Origin: Haloprofundus salinisoli
Lineage (GTDB): Archaea > Halobacteriota > Halobacteria > Halobacteriales > Haloferacaceae
Direction of reading: 5' to 3'
DNA length: 64,000 bases
Assembly (NCBI RefSeq): GCF_020097815.1
Contig: NZ_CP083663.1
Location: 124,001 to 188,000, forward strand
Shown: positions 17,165 through 25,381 of the stretch, piece after piece
Layout: every line of letters starts with the position of its first letter
How positions within the stretch are numbered: the stretch's first letter is position 1
Made by a program: the position numbers and the translations under genes
Notes under the pieces: generated by a model
The model's input: the letters and a program-made list of their open reading frames with translations, nothing else
Told to the model about the DNA's origin: nothing
The model's database searches: none

Positions 17165-17499
17165 CCGACACGCGCCGCCCCCTGGACGTCACGGCCGAAC
17201 TGACGCTGACAGTCGAGGGTGAGGAAGTTCGCGTCGTCGGTTTCGGCGAGTTGGTCGTCGTCGACGCCCCCTCGCTCGGCGGGGCGTTCGCCCTTCTCCG
17301 CGGGGCGGGACAACTACCGACCGAACAGTTCGGCGAGAACGTCCGCGCCGCCGACGTCACCGTCGACGTCCGAGTCGACGGCGTGAGCGTCGCCCGTCTC
17401 GGACCGGACCTCCGGCCGGGGTATCTCTCCCGAGCGCTCGGCGTCGCCCCCGCCCGCCTCTCGCTCGGTGGAGTCGCGCTGGCGCTGCTCCGCGGCTAA
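17161..17499 (+). CDS. Unknown protein coupled to the preceding small gene
   Basis: The 112-residue protein starts with GTG (MTDTRRPLDVTAELTLTVEGEEVRV). Its sequence suggests a mostly beta fold, with two similar strand pairs (ELTLTVEGEEVRVVGFGELVVV and DVTVDVRVDGVSVARLG), and it ends in a hydrophobic helix-like LSLGGVALALLRG. No cysteine or membrane segment of clear type is present. The four-base overlap with the upstream gene implies a two-gene operon. Function is unknown. Confidence 0.65.
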   Translation: MTDTRRPLDVTAELTLTVEGEEVRVVGFGELVVVDAPSLGGAFALLRGAGQLPTEQFGENVRAADVTVDVRVDGVSVARLGPDLRPGYLSRALGVAPARLSLGGVALALLRG

Positions 17500-17513
17500 C
17501 CCCGCCAGCGAAC

Positions 17514-18158
17514 TCAGCGGGTCGTCCGAATCAACTCGAACAACTCTTCTCTGAAGCGCTCCGGGTCGAACGTCTCCGAGAGCGCCGCCGCCTCGTCGCT
17601 CTCGTTGCCTTCCGCCCCGTCGCTTCCGTGAAACGACGAGTCGTCGCTTCCGTCCGTCGGTGGCTCGTCGACGCCCGTCGGATACGCGCCGCCGGCCAGC
17701 AGAAACTCGCCGCGCGCGTCCGTCGGCCAGACGGCGAGCCACCCCTGCACGGTGACGACTCGTGCTACCGCCCGCGAGCGGGCGTCGTACCGTGCGAGGC
17801 GAGCGTCGTGTCCCCGAACGTCGAACTGTCGCACTTCGGCTCTCTCGACGGAGCGGAGCCCGCGCTCGCGGAGTTCGTCTTCGAATCCGGCCATCGACCG
17901 GTCGGCGACGAGACGAAGCAGCGTCCGCGACGCCGGCGGACGAGGCGTGAGCAGAACTCGACTCGCGAAGAAAAACCGTCGTATCCGTCTCTCGCGCGTC
18001 CGTTCCGCGATTCGGTCGCGGCGTTCTTCGTCCTCGTAGACGAGCGTGTGAGCGGTCGCGCGAACGATTCCGGCGTCGAACGGCCGCTCGACGCTCGATT
18101 CGACCCGCTGCCACCCGTCGAGTCGGTCCTCGGGGACCGCCGGGGGCGGCACGCGCAT
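17514..18158 (-). CDS. Unknown haloarchaeal protein downstream of tfs
   Basis: The 214-residue protein begins MRVPPPAVPEDRLDGWQRVESSVERPFDAGIV and is Arg-rich in its first two thirds, with a Ser/Asp/Glu-rich low-complexity patch at about residues 168-190. The start lies three bases after the tfs stop, so it is co-transcribed with that gene. Segments such as VRATAHTLVYEDEERR and ARVVTVQGWLAVWPTD suggest a mixed alpha/beta domain. I do not recognise a family, and a transcription-linked role is only a guess from context. Confidence 0.7.
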   Translation of the reverse strand: MRVPPPAVPEDRLDGWQRVESSVERPFDAGIVRATAHTLVYEDEERRDRIAERTRERRIRRFFFASRVLLTPRPPASRTLLRLVADRSMAGFEDELRERGLRSVERAEVRQFDVRGHDARLARYDARSRAVARVVTVQGWLAVWPTDARGEFLLAGGAYPTGVDEPPTDGSDDSSFHGSDGAEGNESDEAAALSETFDPERFREELFELIRTTR

Positions 18159-18161
18159 CGC

Positions 18162-18479
18162 TCAGTGGTCGTCTTCGCGCCACTTGCGTTCGCACTCGGT
18201 GCAGACGAAGAATCGCGTCTCGGACTCGTCGGCCGAACGAATCTGCTGCATGTACCAGTAGGCGGTGTCGTTGCCGCACTCGGGACAGTGCGCCGTCGTC
18301 GTCGGCAGGCCGCTCGTGCCGCCTTCGGACTCGATGACCTCGGACTCCTCTTGGGCCTGGGTCGTCACCATCGCCTGTTCTTTGGCCTGGTCGCGCAGTT
18401 TCTCGTGGCCGCACTTCGTACAGACCCAGTTGTCGCCTTGCGTCTGCATCATCGAACCGCATTCGTCGCAGAACTCCAT
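18162..18479 (-). CDS. tfs: Transcription factor S (TFS, TFIIS/RpoM-like)
   Basis: The 105-residue protein has two zinc ribbons. The N-terminal one is formed by CDEC and CTKC (residues 4-23), and the C-terminal TFIIS-type one by CPEC and CTEC, with the acidic hairpin RSADE (residues 81-85). In TFIIS and TFS the Asp-Glu pair stimulates RNA cleavage by backtracked RNA polymerase. Length and layout match archaeal TFS. It leads a two-gene operon. The start is the ATG at MEFCDECGSMM, 20 bases after an A/T-rich stretch. Confidence 0.95.
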   Translation of the reverse strand: MEFCDECGSMMQTQGDNWVCTKCGHEKLRDQAKEQAMVTTQAQEESEVIESEGGTSGLPTTTAHCPECGNDTAYWYMQQIRSADESETRFFVCTECERKWREDDH

Positions 18480-18606
18480 AGGAATGATATCAGCGTACTC
18501 GGCTACTTAAACGTCGGGATTCGGTGTCGGAACCGCCCGACAGCGTCACCGCGCGTCACCGTCACGGTGCTCGCTCGTCCGGACGCTCGCGTCTCGAGTT
18601 GAGCTC

Positions 18607-18864
18607 TCAGGCGTCACCCTCGGACTGCCCCGGTTCACCCAGCGCTTCGACGGGCAGGACGTTGTAGAACTCCTCGGACAGTTCCTCGGAACTGCGGAGC
18701 GTCTCGCTGTGCGTCTCGGAGATCAACTCGCCGAGGTTCGCCTCCCCGTCGGCGAACGTCACGGTCGTCTCGGCGTACTCTGCAGCGGCATCATCGCGGG
18801 CGATAGGGTACGAGAGTTGCTCGAACGCGGTATCGACTCGACTCAGTTTTATCGTCTCACTCAT
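18607..18864 (-). CDS. DUF5789-like small protein
   Basis: The 85-residue protein opens MSETIKLSRVDTAFEQLSYPIARDDAAAEYAETTVTFADGEANLGELI. This is the pattern of the haloarchaeal DUF5789 family (KLSRVD, SYPI.RDDA, ADGE.NLG.LI). Function is unknown in the family. A longer start nine codons upstream (MCSEVDIEL) is possible but unlike other members. The gene is apparently monocistronic. Confidence 0.8.
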   Translation of the reverse strand: MSETIKLSRVDTAFEQLSYPIARDDAAAEYAETTVTFADGEANLGELISETHSETLRSSEELSEEFYNVLPVEALGEPGQSEGDA

Positions 18865-19091
18865 GAGTTCGATATCGACCTCGGAACACATAGCTTCGGT
18901 GTCAACGCCGTGGAGAGTGTTCCGCCGAACGCAGTATGTAGAGCGGTGATACGATTCTCGGCGTTCACGTCCGGACGGACACGCGAACGATTACGACGTC
19001 GCTAAGCAGGGCCCGTGTCGCCGACGGCGGCCCCTCGGCGTTCCCGAGAACGGCCGGATACTCTCTCTAACCGCGTTCGCAACCGCGTCTG

Positions 19092-19280
19092 TCAGCCGGT
19101 CGAGTCGTCGTGGAACCCGGCGACCGGTTCGTAGTCGCTCTCGACGGAGTAGCCGCCACAGGTCGGGCAGACGTGATATTCGACCGGATACGTCTCGCCG
19201 CAGCCTCGACACTCGTACGGTCCACCGGTCGCCTCACCGTTCTCGGAGAAGCGGTCGATGATGGCCGCGAACGGATTCAT
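19092..19280 (-). CDS. Small zinc-ribbon protein
   Basis: The 62-residue protein begins MNPFAAIIDRFSENGEATGG and carries C-x2-C twice (YECRGCGETYPVEYHVCPTCGG), a rubredoxin-like single zinc site. Haloarchaea encode many such short zinc-ribbon proteins, often with regulatory or adaptor roles. Nothing here names a partner. The chosen ATG sits close to an A/T-rich upstream stretch (TTATATTCG read on the minus strand), consistent with a leaderless or short-leader transcript. Confidence 0.75.
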   Translation of the reverse strand: MNPFAAIIDRFSENGEATGGPYECRGCGETYPVEYHVCPTCGGYSVESDYEPVAGFHDDSTG

Positions 19281-19369
19281 AACTCTGCGGAAGGACGAAT
19301 ATAACATTGTTATGAACGGACTAAAAACGGTGGTTTCAGCGGTTAGTCACCATCTAATTCGGCGGCCGT

Positions 19370-20143
19370 TCACTCGAAGTCGGGGTCACGCTTGTCGAGG
19401 AACGCTTCCATCCCCTCGCGCTGGTCGTGCGTGCCGAACAGGCCGCTCCACGCCCGGCGCTCGTAGACGAGGCCCGCCCCCTGTGGTTCCTCGTGGACGG
19501 CGTTGATCGTCTCCTTGGCCGTCTGGAGGGCGAACTTCGGCTTCGAGGCGAGTTCGGCGGCCTGGGTGGAGACGACGTCGTCGAGTTCGTTGTGAGCGAC
19601 GACGTCGCCGACCAGTCCGTGGTCGTAGGCGTCGGTGGCGTCGACGCGGTCGCCGAAGTATATCATCCGCCGGGCGAGTTCGTCGCCGACGAGACGCGGC
19701 AGGCGCTGGCTGCCACCCCAGCCGGGCGTGATGCCGAGGTCGATTTCGGTCTGGCCGACGACCGCCCGTTCGGACGCGATACGGAGGTCACAGGCCAGCG
19801 CGAGTTCGCACCCGCCGCCGAAGGCGTAGCCGTTGATGGCGGCGATGACCGGCGCGGGGAACGTTTCGAGGCGCTCGGCGACGCGGTGGCCGAGTTCGGC
19901 GTACGCCTGCGCCTCCGGCACCGAGAGCGACTGCATGTAAGAGATGTCCGCGCCGGCGATGAACGCCTTCTCGCCGGCGCCGGTGAGCACGACGACGCGC
20001 GCGTCGGCCGCCTCGGCCTCGTCGAGGACGTCGAGCAGCGCTTCGAGCGTCTCGACGTTGAGTGCGTTGAGTCGGTCCGGTCGGTTGACGGTGACGGTCG
20101 CCACGTCGTCGGCGTCGATGTCGAGGAGTACGGTATCCGACAT
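19370..20143 (-). CDS. Enoyl-CoA hydratase/isomerase (crotonase) family protein
   Basis: The 257-residue protein has the crotonase oxyanion-hole segments EKAFIAGADISYM and INGYAFGGGCELALACDLR and the trimer-forming C-terminal helix region (RAWSGLFGTHDQREGMEAFLDKRDP). By hand alignment with rat enoyl-CoA hydratase, the first catalytic Glu (E144) is kept in QTEIDLGITPGWGG, but the second (E164) aligns with Arg in ELARRMIYFG. It may therefore not be a classical hydratase; isomerase or another crotonase activity is possible. It stands alone on its strand. Confidence 0.88.
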   Translation of the reverse strand: MSDTVLLDIDADDVATVTVNRPDRLNALNVETLEALLDVLDEAEAADARVVVLTGAGEKAFIAGADISYMQSLSVPEAQAYAELGHRVAERLETFPAPVIAAINGYAFGGGCELALACDLRIASERAVVGQTEIDLGITPGWGGSQRLPRLVGDELARRMIYFGDRVDATDAYDHGLVGDVVAHNELDDVVSTQAAELASKPKFALQTAKETINAVHEEPQGAGLVYERRAWSGLFGTHDQREGMEAFLDKRDPDFE

Positions 20144-20378
20144 ACTCGTGGGTCACGCCGACTCGGGATAATCGTTCGCCCCGCGGTCGATACGGGAGCA
20201 CGCTTTCGCCGTCGACGGCGGGTCGCAGTCGAGTGCCGATCGACGAAGACGACGGCGTACATCGACCGTTGCCGGAGCTCTCCGCCGCGAGTTCTTCGAG
20301 GCTACGGTACGCCATCTCAGCCCACGGCAGTAGCCACACTCCAGAACACCGATATCCTCCCTCCTCGAACACCCGACA

Positions 20379-20873
20379 ATGACCCTCTCGGACGAGGACA
20401 AGGAGCGGTTGGCGGACGTGGTCAAACTCCAACCGACGAAGAACAAGGAACTGCAGAACCGCTGGGATCTCGACAGCGGCAGCGAGGTCCACCGCTACCT
20501 CGAAGGGACGCTCAAGGAGTACTACTACCGCGACGAGAACAGCCTCATCCGGGCGACGACGGAGGCCGCAGAGCTGCTCGGCATCGAACCGCCTATGGAC
20601 GACAGCGACGATGGCGCGCCGAGCGTCCTCCGCGTCCCCGAACTCGAATCGCAGGTGTTCCAGGTCGTCGCCGGACCCGACGAGCGCTCCGAGAGCGTCG
20701 TCAGCGTGTTGAACAAACTGCGCGAGCGGTTCGGCGTCGACCCGGAAGCCGCCGACGTCCGCCGAGCGCTGCAGAGTCTCAAACGGAAAGGCGTCGTCGA
20801 AGTCACCTACCGGACGGTGCCGACGTTCAAACTCGCCGTCGAACGCGACGACGTCGACGTCGAGGTCGTCTGA
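20379..20873 (+). CDS. DUF5797-like protein with winged-helix features
   Basis: The 164-residue protein opens MTLSDEDKERLADVVKLQPTKNKELQNRW and continues SGSEVHRYLEGTLKEYYYRDENSLIRAT, a pattern I associate with haloarchaeal DUF5797. The first 70 residues look like a helix-turn-helix unit, and the C-terminal part (VSVLNKLRERFGVDPEAADVRRALQSLKRKGVVEV) looks like a second one. DNA or RNA binding is plausible but unproven. It is followed by the beta-helix gene 84 bases downstream. Confidence 0.8.
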   Translation: MTLSDEDKERLADVVKLQPTKNKELQNRWDLDSGSEVHRYLEGTLKEYYYRDENSLIRATTEAAELLGIEPPMDDSDDGAPSVLRVPELESQVFQVVAGPDERSESVVSVLNKLRERFGVDPEAADVRRALQSLKRKGVVEVTYRTVPTFKLAVERDDVDVEVV

Positions 20874-20957
20874 GTCGACGCGAGCGAGCCCCGAATCGCT
20901 CCACTTCCGTCCGACCCGCCGAAACGTTCTCCGATCGGCCGGCCGTTACTCGACACC

Positions 20958-22832
20958 ATGAGAGACGACGGCGACTCCGGACGGTCGAACGCCGAGACGG
21001 AGACACCCGAAGACGACCGTCTCAGGGACCCACTCGACGTCACGACGTTCGGCGCGGCCGGCGACGGCGACGCCGACGACGGGCCCGCCCTGCAGGCCGC
21101 GCTCGACGCGGCGGCAGATCGCGGCGGCGGCAGAGTGACGATACCGCCCGGTACGTACCGCCACACCCGCTCGCTGCTCTACGGGTCGAACCTCGTCGTC
21201 GACGGCCACGGCGCGACCCTCCTGTTCGACCCGCCCGACCCCGACGCGACGGCGCTCGTCCCCCGAAGCTACGGCGGCGGCGAGCGAGTGAGACAGGTCG
21301 TCGTTGACGGACTGACGCTCACGACGGCCGACCCCGCGAAGGCGAACGGTATCGGCGTCGCCCACGCCGAAGACGTCACCGTCCGCGGCTGTCGCGGCGA
21401 GAACCTCCGCTGGCACCTCGTCGACGTCGCGGGCGGGAAAGACGTGCTCGTACGAAACTGTTACGCGGTCGGTCTCCGGTCGGCCGCCTACCAGGCCGAC
21501 AACCTCACCGAACACGGCGGCCTCGTCGTCGCTCCGCCGGACGGCCCGGTCGAGAACGCCGTCGTCGACGGCTCCGCTAACGAGAACGTCGCCATCGTCC
21601 ACAACGTCGCCGAGGACTGCGCGCGCGGCGTCCACCTCCACCGCAGCGGCGGCCACGACCTCTCGGTCGACCAGAACAAGATTCGACGCTGCACCGACGT
21701 GGGCATCCTCGGCGACGAGGGCACCGACTGGCACGACGTGCGCATCACCGGCAACATCGTCGAAGGAACCGAAACCTCGACCGGCATCCGCCTCGACGGA
21801 CGCTACCGCAACATCTCCGTCGAGAACAACACGGTTCGAAACCACGGCGGCGACGGCATCACCGTCTACCCCGGCGGCCACAGTGCGGGCAAGGCGACCG
21901 GCGAGTTCGAGGAAGCCGTCGCCGAGGGCGTCAGCGTCTCCGACAACACCATCGAGCGCGTCGGCGGGGCCGGCATCGCGCTCCGTCGGGCCTCGGGGGA
22001 AGTAGCCGATAACTACGTGTACGACGTCGGACTCGACGCGAGTGAGCGCGACGAAGGCGGCGACAGCGAGAACGAGGGCCGCGAGGACGCGCTACTGCGA
22101 GGCCTCCCGGTCCACGAACCGGCGGCCGTCGTCGTCGAGCGCGGCGACGGCGTCACCGTCACCGACAACGTCTGCCGGAACGTCGCGGGCGCAGGCTTCG
22201 TCGTCCGCGGCGGCCGCAACGTCGCCGTCGCGGCGAACGAACTGTTCGGCTTCGAGGTGGGCGTCCTCGCCGTCTCCGACCCGACGCCGACGGCGCGGGT
22301 GCGCATCGCGGGCAACACGCTCGAAGGGACACGAAGGTCGCGCTGCGGCATCCGCCTCCGTGGCGGGTTCGACCACCGACTCGACGGTAATGACTGCCGG
22401 CGGGTCGCCCGCGGCGTCGAACTGCTCGGCGTCCGACGGGTGTTCTTCCGCGACACCGACGTCGTCGGCGGCGGCGACGAACCTGACGGAGGGAGCGAAA
22501 ACGGCGACATCGGCTACCACCTCGACGGCTGCGAGGAGCTACGCTTCCGTGACAACGACGCCCAGGGGTTCGAGCGGTCGACGCTCCTGTCGGATTCGGT
22601 CGACGTCGAGGGGCAACTGCCCCACGCCGACGTCCGCGTCGGCTCCGACTGCGCGGACGTGACGCTGACGTTCCCGGGGTCCGCGCCACCGGCCGACGGA
22701 CGGTTCGACGTCGGAAGCCGCGTGCGCAACACCGACCCCTCGCCCGGTAGTCCGATAGGTTGGGTCTGCGTCGACGGCGGAGACCCGGGTACGTGGCACG
22801 CGTTCGGCCGTATCGACGACGACCCGGCGTGA
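20958..22832 (+). CDS. Right-handed parallel beta-helix repeat protein (pectate-lyase-like)
   Basis: The 624-residue protein begins with an acidic leader and then TTFGAAGDGDADDGPALQAALDAAAD, the typical opening of tail-spike and GH28/pectate-lyase-superfamily beta-helices. Many short repeats follow, of the form V-x-N-N-x-x-x (for instance ISVENNTVRNHGGDGI, VSVSDNTIERVGGAGIAL, VTVTDNVCRNVAGAGF). The C-terminal 60 residues (GSRVRNTDPSPGSPIGWVCVDGGDPG) resemble the terminal domain of such proteins. No Sec or Tat signal peptide is visible, which is odd for a polysaccharide-degrading or surface protein. Catalytic residues cannot be identified by eye. Confidence 0.85.
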   Translation: MRDDGDSGRSNAETETPEDDRLRDPLDVTTFGAAGDGDADDGPALQAALDAAADRGGGRVTIPPGTYRHTRSLLYGSNLVVDGHGATLLFDPPDPDATALVPRSYGGGERVRQVVVDGLTLTTADPAKANGIGVAHAEDVTVRGCRGENLRWHLVDVAGGKDVLVRNCYAVGLRSAAYQADNLTEHGGLVVAPPDGPVENAVVDGSANENVAIVHNVAEDCARGVHLHRSGGHDLSVDQNKIRRCTDVGILGDEGTDWHDVRITGNIVEGTETSTGIRLDGRYRNISVENNTVRNHGGDGITVYPGGHSAGKATGEFEEAVAEGVSVSDNTIERVGGAGIALRRASGEVADNYVYDVGLDASERDEGGDSENEGREDALLRGLPVHEPAAVVVERGDGVTVTDNVCRNVAGAGFVVRGGRNVAVAANELFGFEVGVLAVSDPTPTARVRIAGNTLEGTRRSRCGIRLRGGFDHRLDGNDCRRVARGVELLGVRRVFFRDTDVVGGGDEPDGGSENGDIGYHLDGCEELRFRDNDAQGFERSTLLSDSVDVEGQLPHADVRVGSDCADVTLTFPGSAPPADGRFDVGSRVRNTDPSPGSPIGWVCVDGGDPGTWHAFGRIDDDPA

Positions 22833-22838
22833 GACGTC

Positions 22839-23858
22839 TCAGGAGTCGGGGGCGGAGCGCTCGCGGACGCGCGCTCGCCGCCGTTCGAGCAGGCGCTTGA
22901 TTCCCTTACCCGGGCCGCCCTCGATGGGCCACCCCTTCGTTCGCCACTGCGGGGGTTCCGGCTGAAACGAATCGCACGACCCCGCGCATTCGGCGGCGGT
23001 CTGGTGGCGTTCTTTCGCCGCACACCACGGGAGCAACGCGTCGCCCGCGCGCCGAAGCTCGAAATACCGACAGTCCGGGCGCATCGTCCCGTGGTACGAC
23101 CGCCAGCCGCGGCCGTAGGCGCGCTCTGCGAGTTGAAGACGCGTCTCCGCTCGGTCGTCCTCTCCGCCGTCTCCGTTCCTTTCTTCGCCCGCGACCGGCG
23201 ACAGCGAACTCGGATACCACGCCACCTCGCCCGCCTCGGCGTCGACTCCGTCGGCGAAATCGAGCGCGAGGATGCCCACGTCGACGGGGATGTTTTCGAG
23301 CAGCGCGGGTTCGACGGCCGCGCCCGTCGCCGCCGTCGCCAGCCACACCTCGTCGGCCAGCGCGGTTCCCACGTCGTGCTCTAACTGCCCCGAGAGCGCG
23401 CGGGCGGCGCTGGCGTCCAGATCGGGTTTGTTCTCGATGGCGACGATGCGACGGACCCAGTCGGGGTACGGCGCGACGCAGCGAATCTCGATTCGTCTGC
23501 CCTTTCGGCGCTTTTCGACGACGCCGCGGGCGGCGGCGCGGTGAACGGCCGCGAGCACGTAGCGCCACGGGTAGCCCGGATGCGGCAGTGCGTCGCGGTA
23601 CCACGCCCACTCGGCGGGCGCGTGGCGGACGACGTGGAGGAGGTCCGAGTCGAGTTCGTCGTCGCCGAACGCCGCGCGCGCGGCCAGCGCGTCGGGGTCG
23701 GCTTCGACCACGACGGTGTCCCAGCGCCGCCGCTTCGTGCCGAGTTGGCGCGCGACGACGAGCGCCGAGTCCCTGTCGCCGTCGGGCGGCCACGCTCGCT
23801 CGGCCCACCGACAGGTCAGAAGTTCGAAGACGAACTCCGAGTCGGCCGGATAGCTCAC
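22839..23858 (-). CDS. DUF5787-like protein
   Basis: The 339-residue protein uses a GTG start giving MSYPADSEFVFELLTCRWAERAWPP, the usual opening of haloarchaeal DUF5787 proteins. Mid-region motifs are IVAIENKPDLDASAARALSGQLEHDVG and DEVWLATAATG, which recall a PD-(D/E)xK nuclease core (E-x-K in IENKPDL preceded by acidic residues). The C-terminal part has cysteines (CRYFELRR, CAAKERHQTAAECAGSC) that could bind metal. A nuclease role is inference from the IENKPD strand only. The gene follows the Nudix gene on the same strand with a 70-base gap. Confidence 0.75.
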   Translation of the reverse strand: MSYPADSEFVFELLTCRWAERAWPPDGDRDSALVVARQLGTKRRRWDTVVVEADPDALAARAAFGDDELDSDLLHVVRHAPAEWAWYRDALPHPGYPWRYVLAAVHRAAARGVVEKRRKGRRIEIRCVAPYPDWVRRIVAIENKPDLDASAARALSGQLEHDVGTALADEVWLATAATGAAVEPALLENIPVDVGILALDFADGVDAEAGEVAWYPSSLSPVAGEERNGDGGEDDRAETRLQLAERAYGRGWRSYHGTMRPDCRYFELRRAGDALLPWCAAKERHQTAAECAGSCDSFQPEPPQWRTKGWPIEGGPGKGIKRLLERRRARVRERSAPDS

Positions 23859-23928
23859 ACAGAGGGTGCGAGCGCGGCCGCTATTCGTGTTACGGTACCG
23901 TCTTCGAAGAGGCGGTGTCTCGGCCGAC

Positions 23929-24393
23929 TCAGGCGAGGTACCTCCGTTCGGATTCCTCTTCGCCGTTTTCCGCGGCGAGCTCGTTGAGATACTCGTGGGC
24001 CTCCTCGAGAATCTCGCGCGGGCCGTCCTGCGTGATGGTGTTGACGGCCTGTTCGTAGTCGCGCCACTGCAGGTCGCGGTGTTCGCTCGACAGCTCGGCG
24101 CTGGCCTCGAACGAGCGCGCGATGAACAGGTGGACCGTCTTGTGGATGGTTTTGCCACCGGCCTCGAACACGTAGTCGTACTCTCTGCGGAATCCGTCGA
24201 CGAGGCGGAAGTCGTCGATTCCCGCCTCCTCTCCGATCTCTCTAATCGCCGTCTGCTGCAGTTCCTCATCGCCTTCGACCCCGCCTTTCGGGAACTCCCA
24301 GTCCCCGGGTCGGCTCTTCAGGAGCAGATACTCCCGTCGGCCGCGGGTGTCGCGGAAGAGAATGGCTCCAGCACTGACCGCTTCGACCGTCAT
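23929..24393 (-). CDS. Nudix hydrolase, Ap4A-hydrolase-like
   Basis: The 154-residue protein has the Nudix box GGVEGDEELQQTAIREIGEEAG at about residues 36-57, with the catalytic REIGEE core. The flanks SAGAILFRDTRGRREYLLLKSRPGDWEFPKG and WRDYEQAVNTI match bis(5'-nucleosyl)-tetraphosphatase-like members, which cleave dinucleotide polyphosphates or capped nucleotides. Substrate is not certain. The ATG giving MTVEAVSAG is preferred over MVYVGAM six codons upstream because family members start there. Confidence 0.88.
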   Translation of the reverse strand: MTVEAVSAGAILFRDTRGRREYLLLKSRPGDWEFPKGGVEGDEELQQTAIREIGEEAGIDDFRLVDGFRREYDYVFEAGGKTIHKTVHLFIARSFEASAELSSEHRDLQWRDYEQAVNTITQDGPREILEEAHEYLNELAAENGEEESERRYLA

Positions 24394-24639
24394 TGCACCC
24401 ACGTAGACCATCCCATGTTAAGAGAATATCGGAGGCGTCGGCAAAGTCTCGCACAGTCGACGCTCGGCGGCGCGATTTCTACGGAAACGTACCCTACTTT
24501 ATCAGTGACCCGGCGTCGACCGGTTCGCTCGCCGCGATACCGCCGAGACGCGAGTCCCCGTGCGGGACTGTCACGTGCCGCGTACGCTGTAGATGTGTTT
24601 TTACCGCTCCGCGTCTGAAACAGAGAGTAACCCCAACTC

Positions 24640-24972
24640 ATGACTTTTGTAACCAAACTCACGTTCGAAAGTGGCGACCGCGCCGTCCTCGACGACGTAG
24701 TGACGGATCTCAAGCGGATGCTCGAACGGAAAGGCGCGGAGTGCAAGGGCCCGCACTCCTCGCCGCCGGACCGACTGAGCGTCCCGCAGTACCGGAATCT
24801 CACGCGCGGCCGGGAGTTCTCGCCGTGGTCGTACACGGTGTACACGCGCCGCCTCGAAATCCACGGCGCGGACCAGGTCGCCCGACGCGTCGCCGAGCGG
24901 CAGTTCCCCGACAGCGTCCACGTCGAAATCGAGATCGAACAGAAGAAACCGCTCGGCCACCGACAGAACTGA
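24640..24972 (+). CDS. uS10-like ribosomal protein paralogue
   Basis: The 110-residue protein has the uS10 fold signature. It opens MTFVTKLTFESGDRAVLDDVV, has GPHSSPPDRLSVPQYRNL in the middle (where uS10 carries GPxPLPT), and YTVYTRRLEIHGADQVARRV near the end (uS10: the R-x-H region). It is a divergent paralogue found in haloarchaea beside the main uS10 of the str operon. Whether it replaces uS10 in some ribosomes or works elsewhere is unknown. TGTTTTTACC lies about 45 bases before the ATG as a possible TATA element. Confidence 0.85.
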   Translation: MTFVTKLTFESGDRAVLDDVVTDLKRMLERKGAECKGPHSSPPDRLSVPQYRNLTRGREFSPWSYTVYTRRLEIHGADQVARRVAERQFPDSVHVEIEIEQKKPLGHRQN

Positions 24973-25042
24973 CTCGCTTTACCGCGAACGAGCCCGCTTT
25001 AGCGCGAACTGAACCCTTCTCTGCGAACCCCCGCCGCCCGCC

Positions 25043-25381
25043 TCAGAACGTCGCTCCCGACTCGTCGGACACCGCGAGCAACTCGGCGGTCCCCTGGTGG
25101 GCGGCGTCGTCGAAGGAGTCGACGCGGAGTCGCACTTTTCGGTCGAGGAGGTCGCCGTCGGGAGCGAGACCGACGTCGTCTGCGGTCTTCGTGAGCCGCA
25201 ACACCGTGTCGCCGACGCGGACGACCGGGGCGTCGCCGTCGACGCCGGTGACGTACGCCACCAGTTCGTCGCCGACGTCGTACGAGGGCGTGCTCGTCCG
25301 GAACGTCCATCCGGCGAGGAGCTTTCGGAGGGCCCCTCCGCCGTCGGCCCGCGCGTCGCGTTGCGACCGTCGGTCGCTCAT
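25043..25381 (-). CDS. Small soluble protein coupled to the NhaC-type antiporter
   Basis: The 112-residue protein has a short basic N-terminus (MSDRRSQRDARADGGG) and then a beta-rich domain (YDVGDELVAYVTGVDGDAPVVRVGDTVLRL) that looks like an OB-fold or TRAM-like barrel. Its ATG overlaps the antiporter stop by four bases (ATGA), so it is translated with it. I do not recognise a named family. A regulatory or nucleic-acid-binding role is only a guess. Confidence 0.65.
   Translation of the reverse strand: MSDRRSQRDARADGGGALRKLLAGWTFRTSTPSYDVGDELVAYVTGVDGDAPVVRVGDTVLRLTKTADDVGLAPDGDLLDRKVRLRVDSFDDAAHQGTAELLAVSDESGATF

Noticed and set aside
17514-18462. Longer frame reading through the gene after tfs
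   Set aside because: It covers both the tfs gene and its neighbour in the wrong frame; the zinc-ribbon motifs fix the correct frame.
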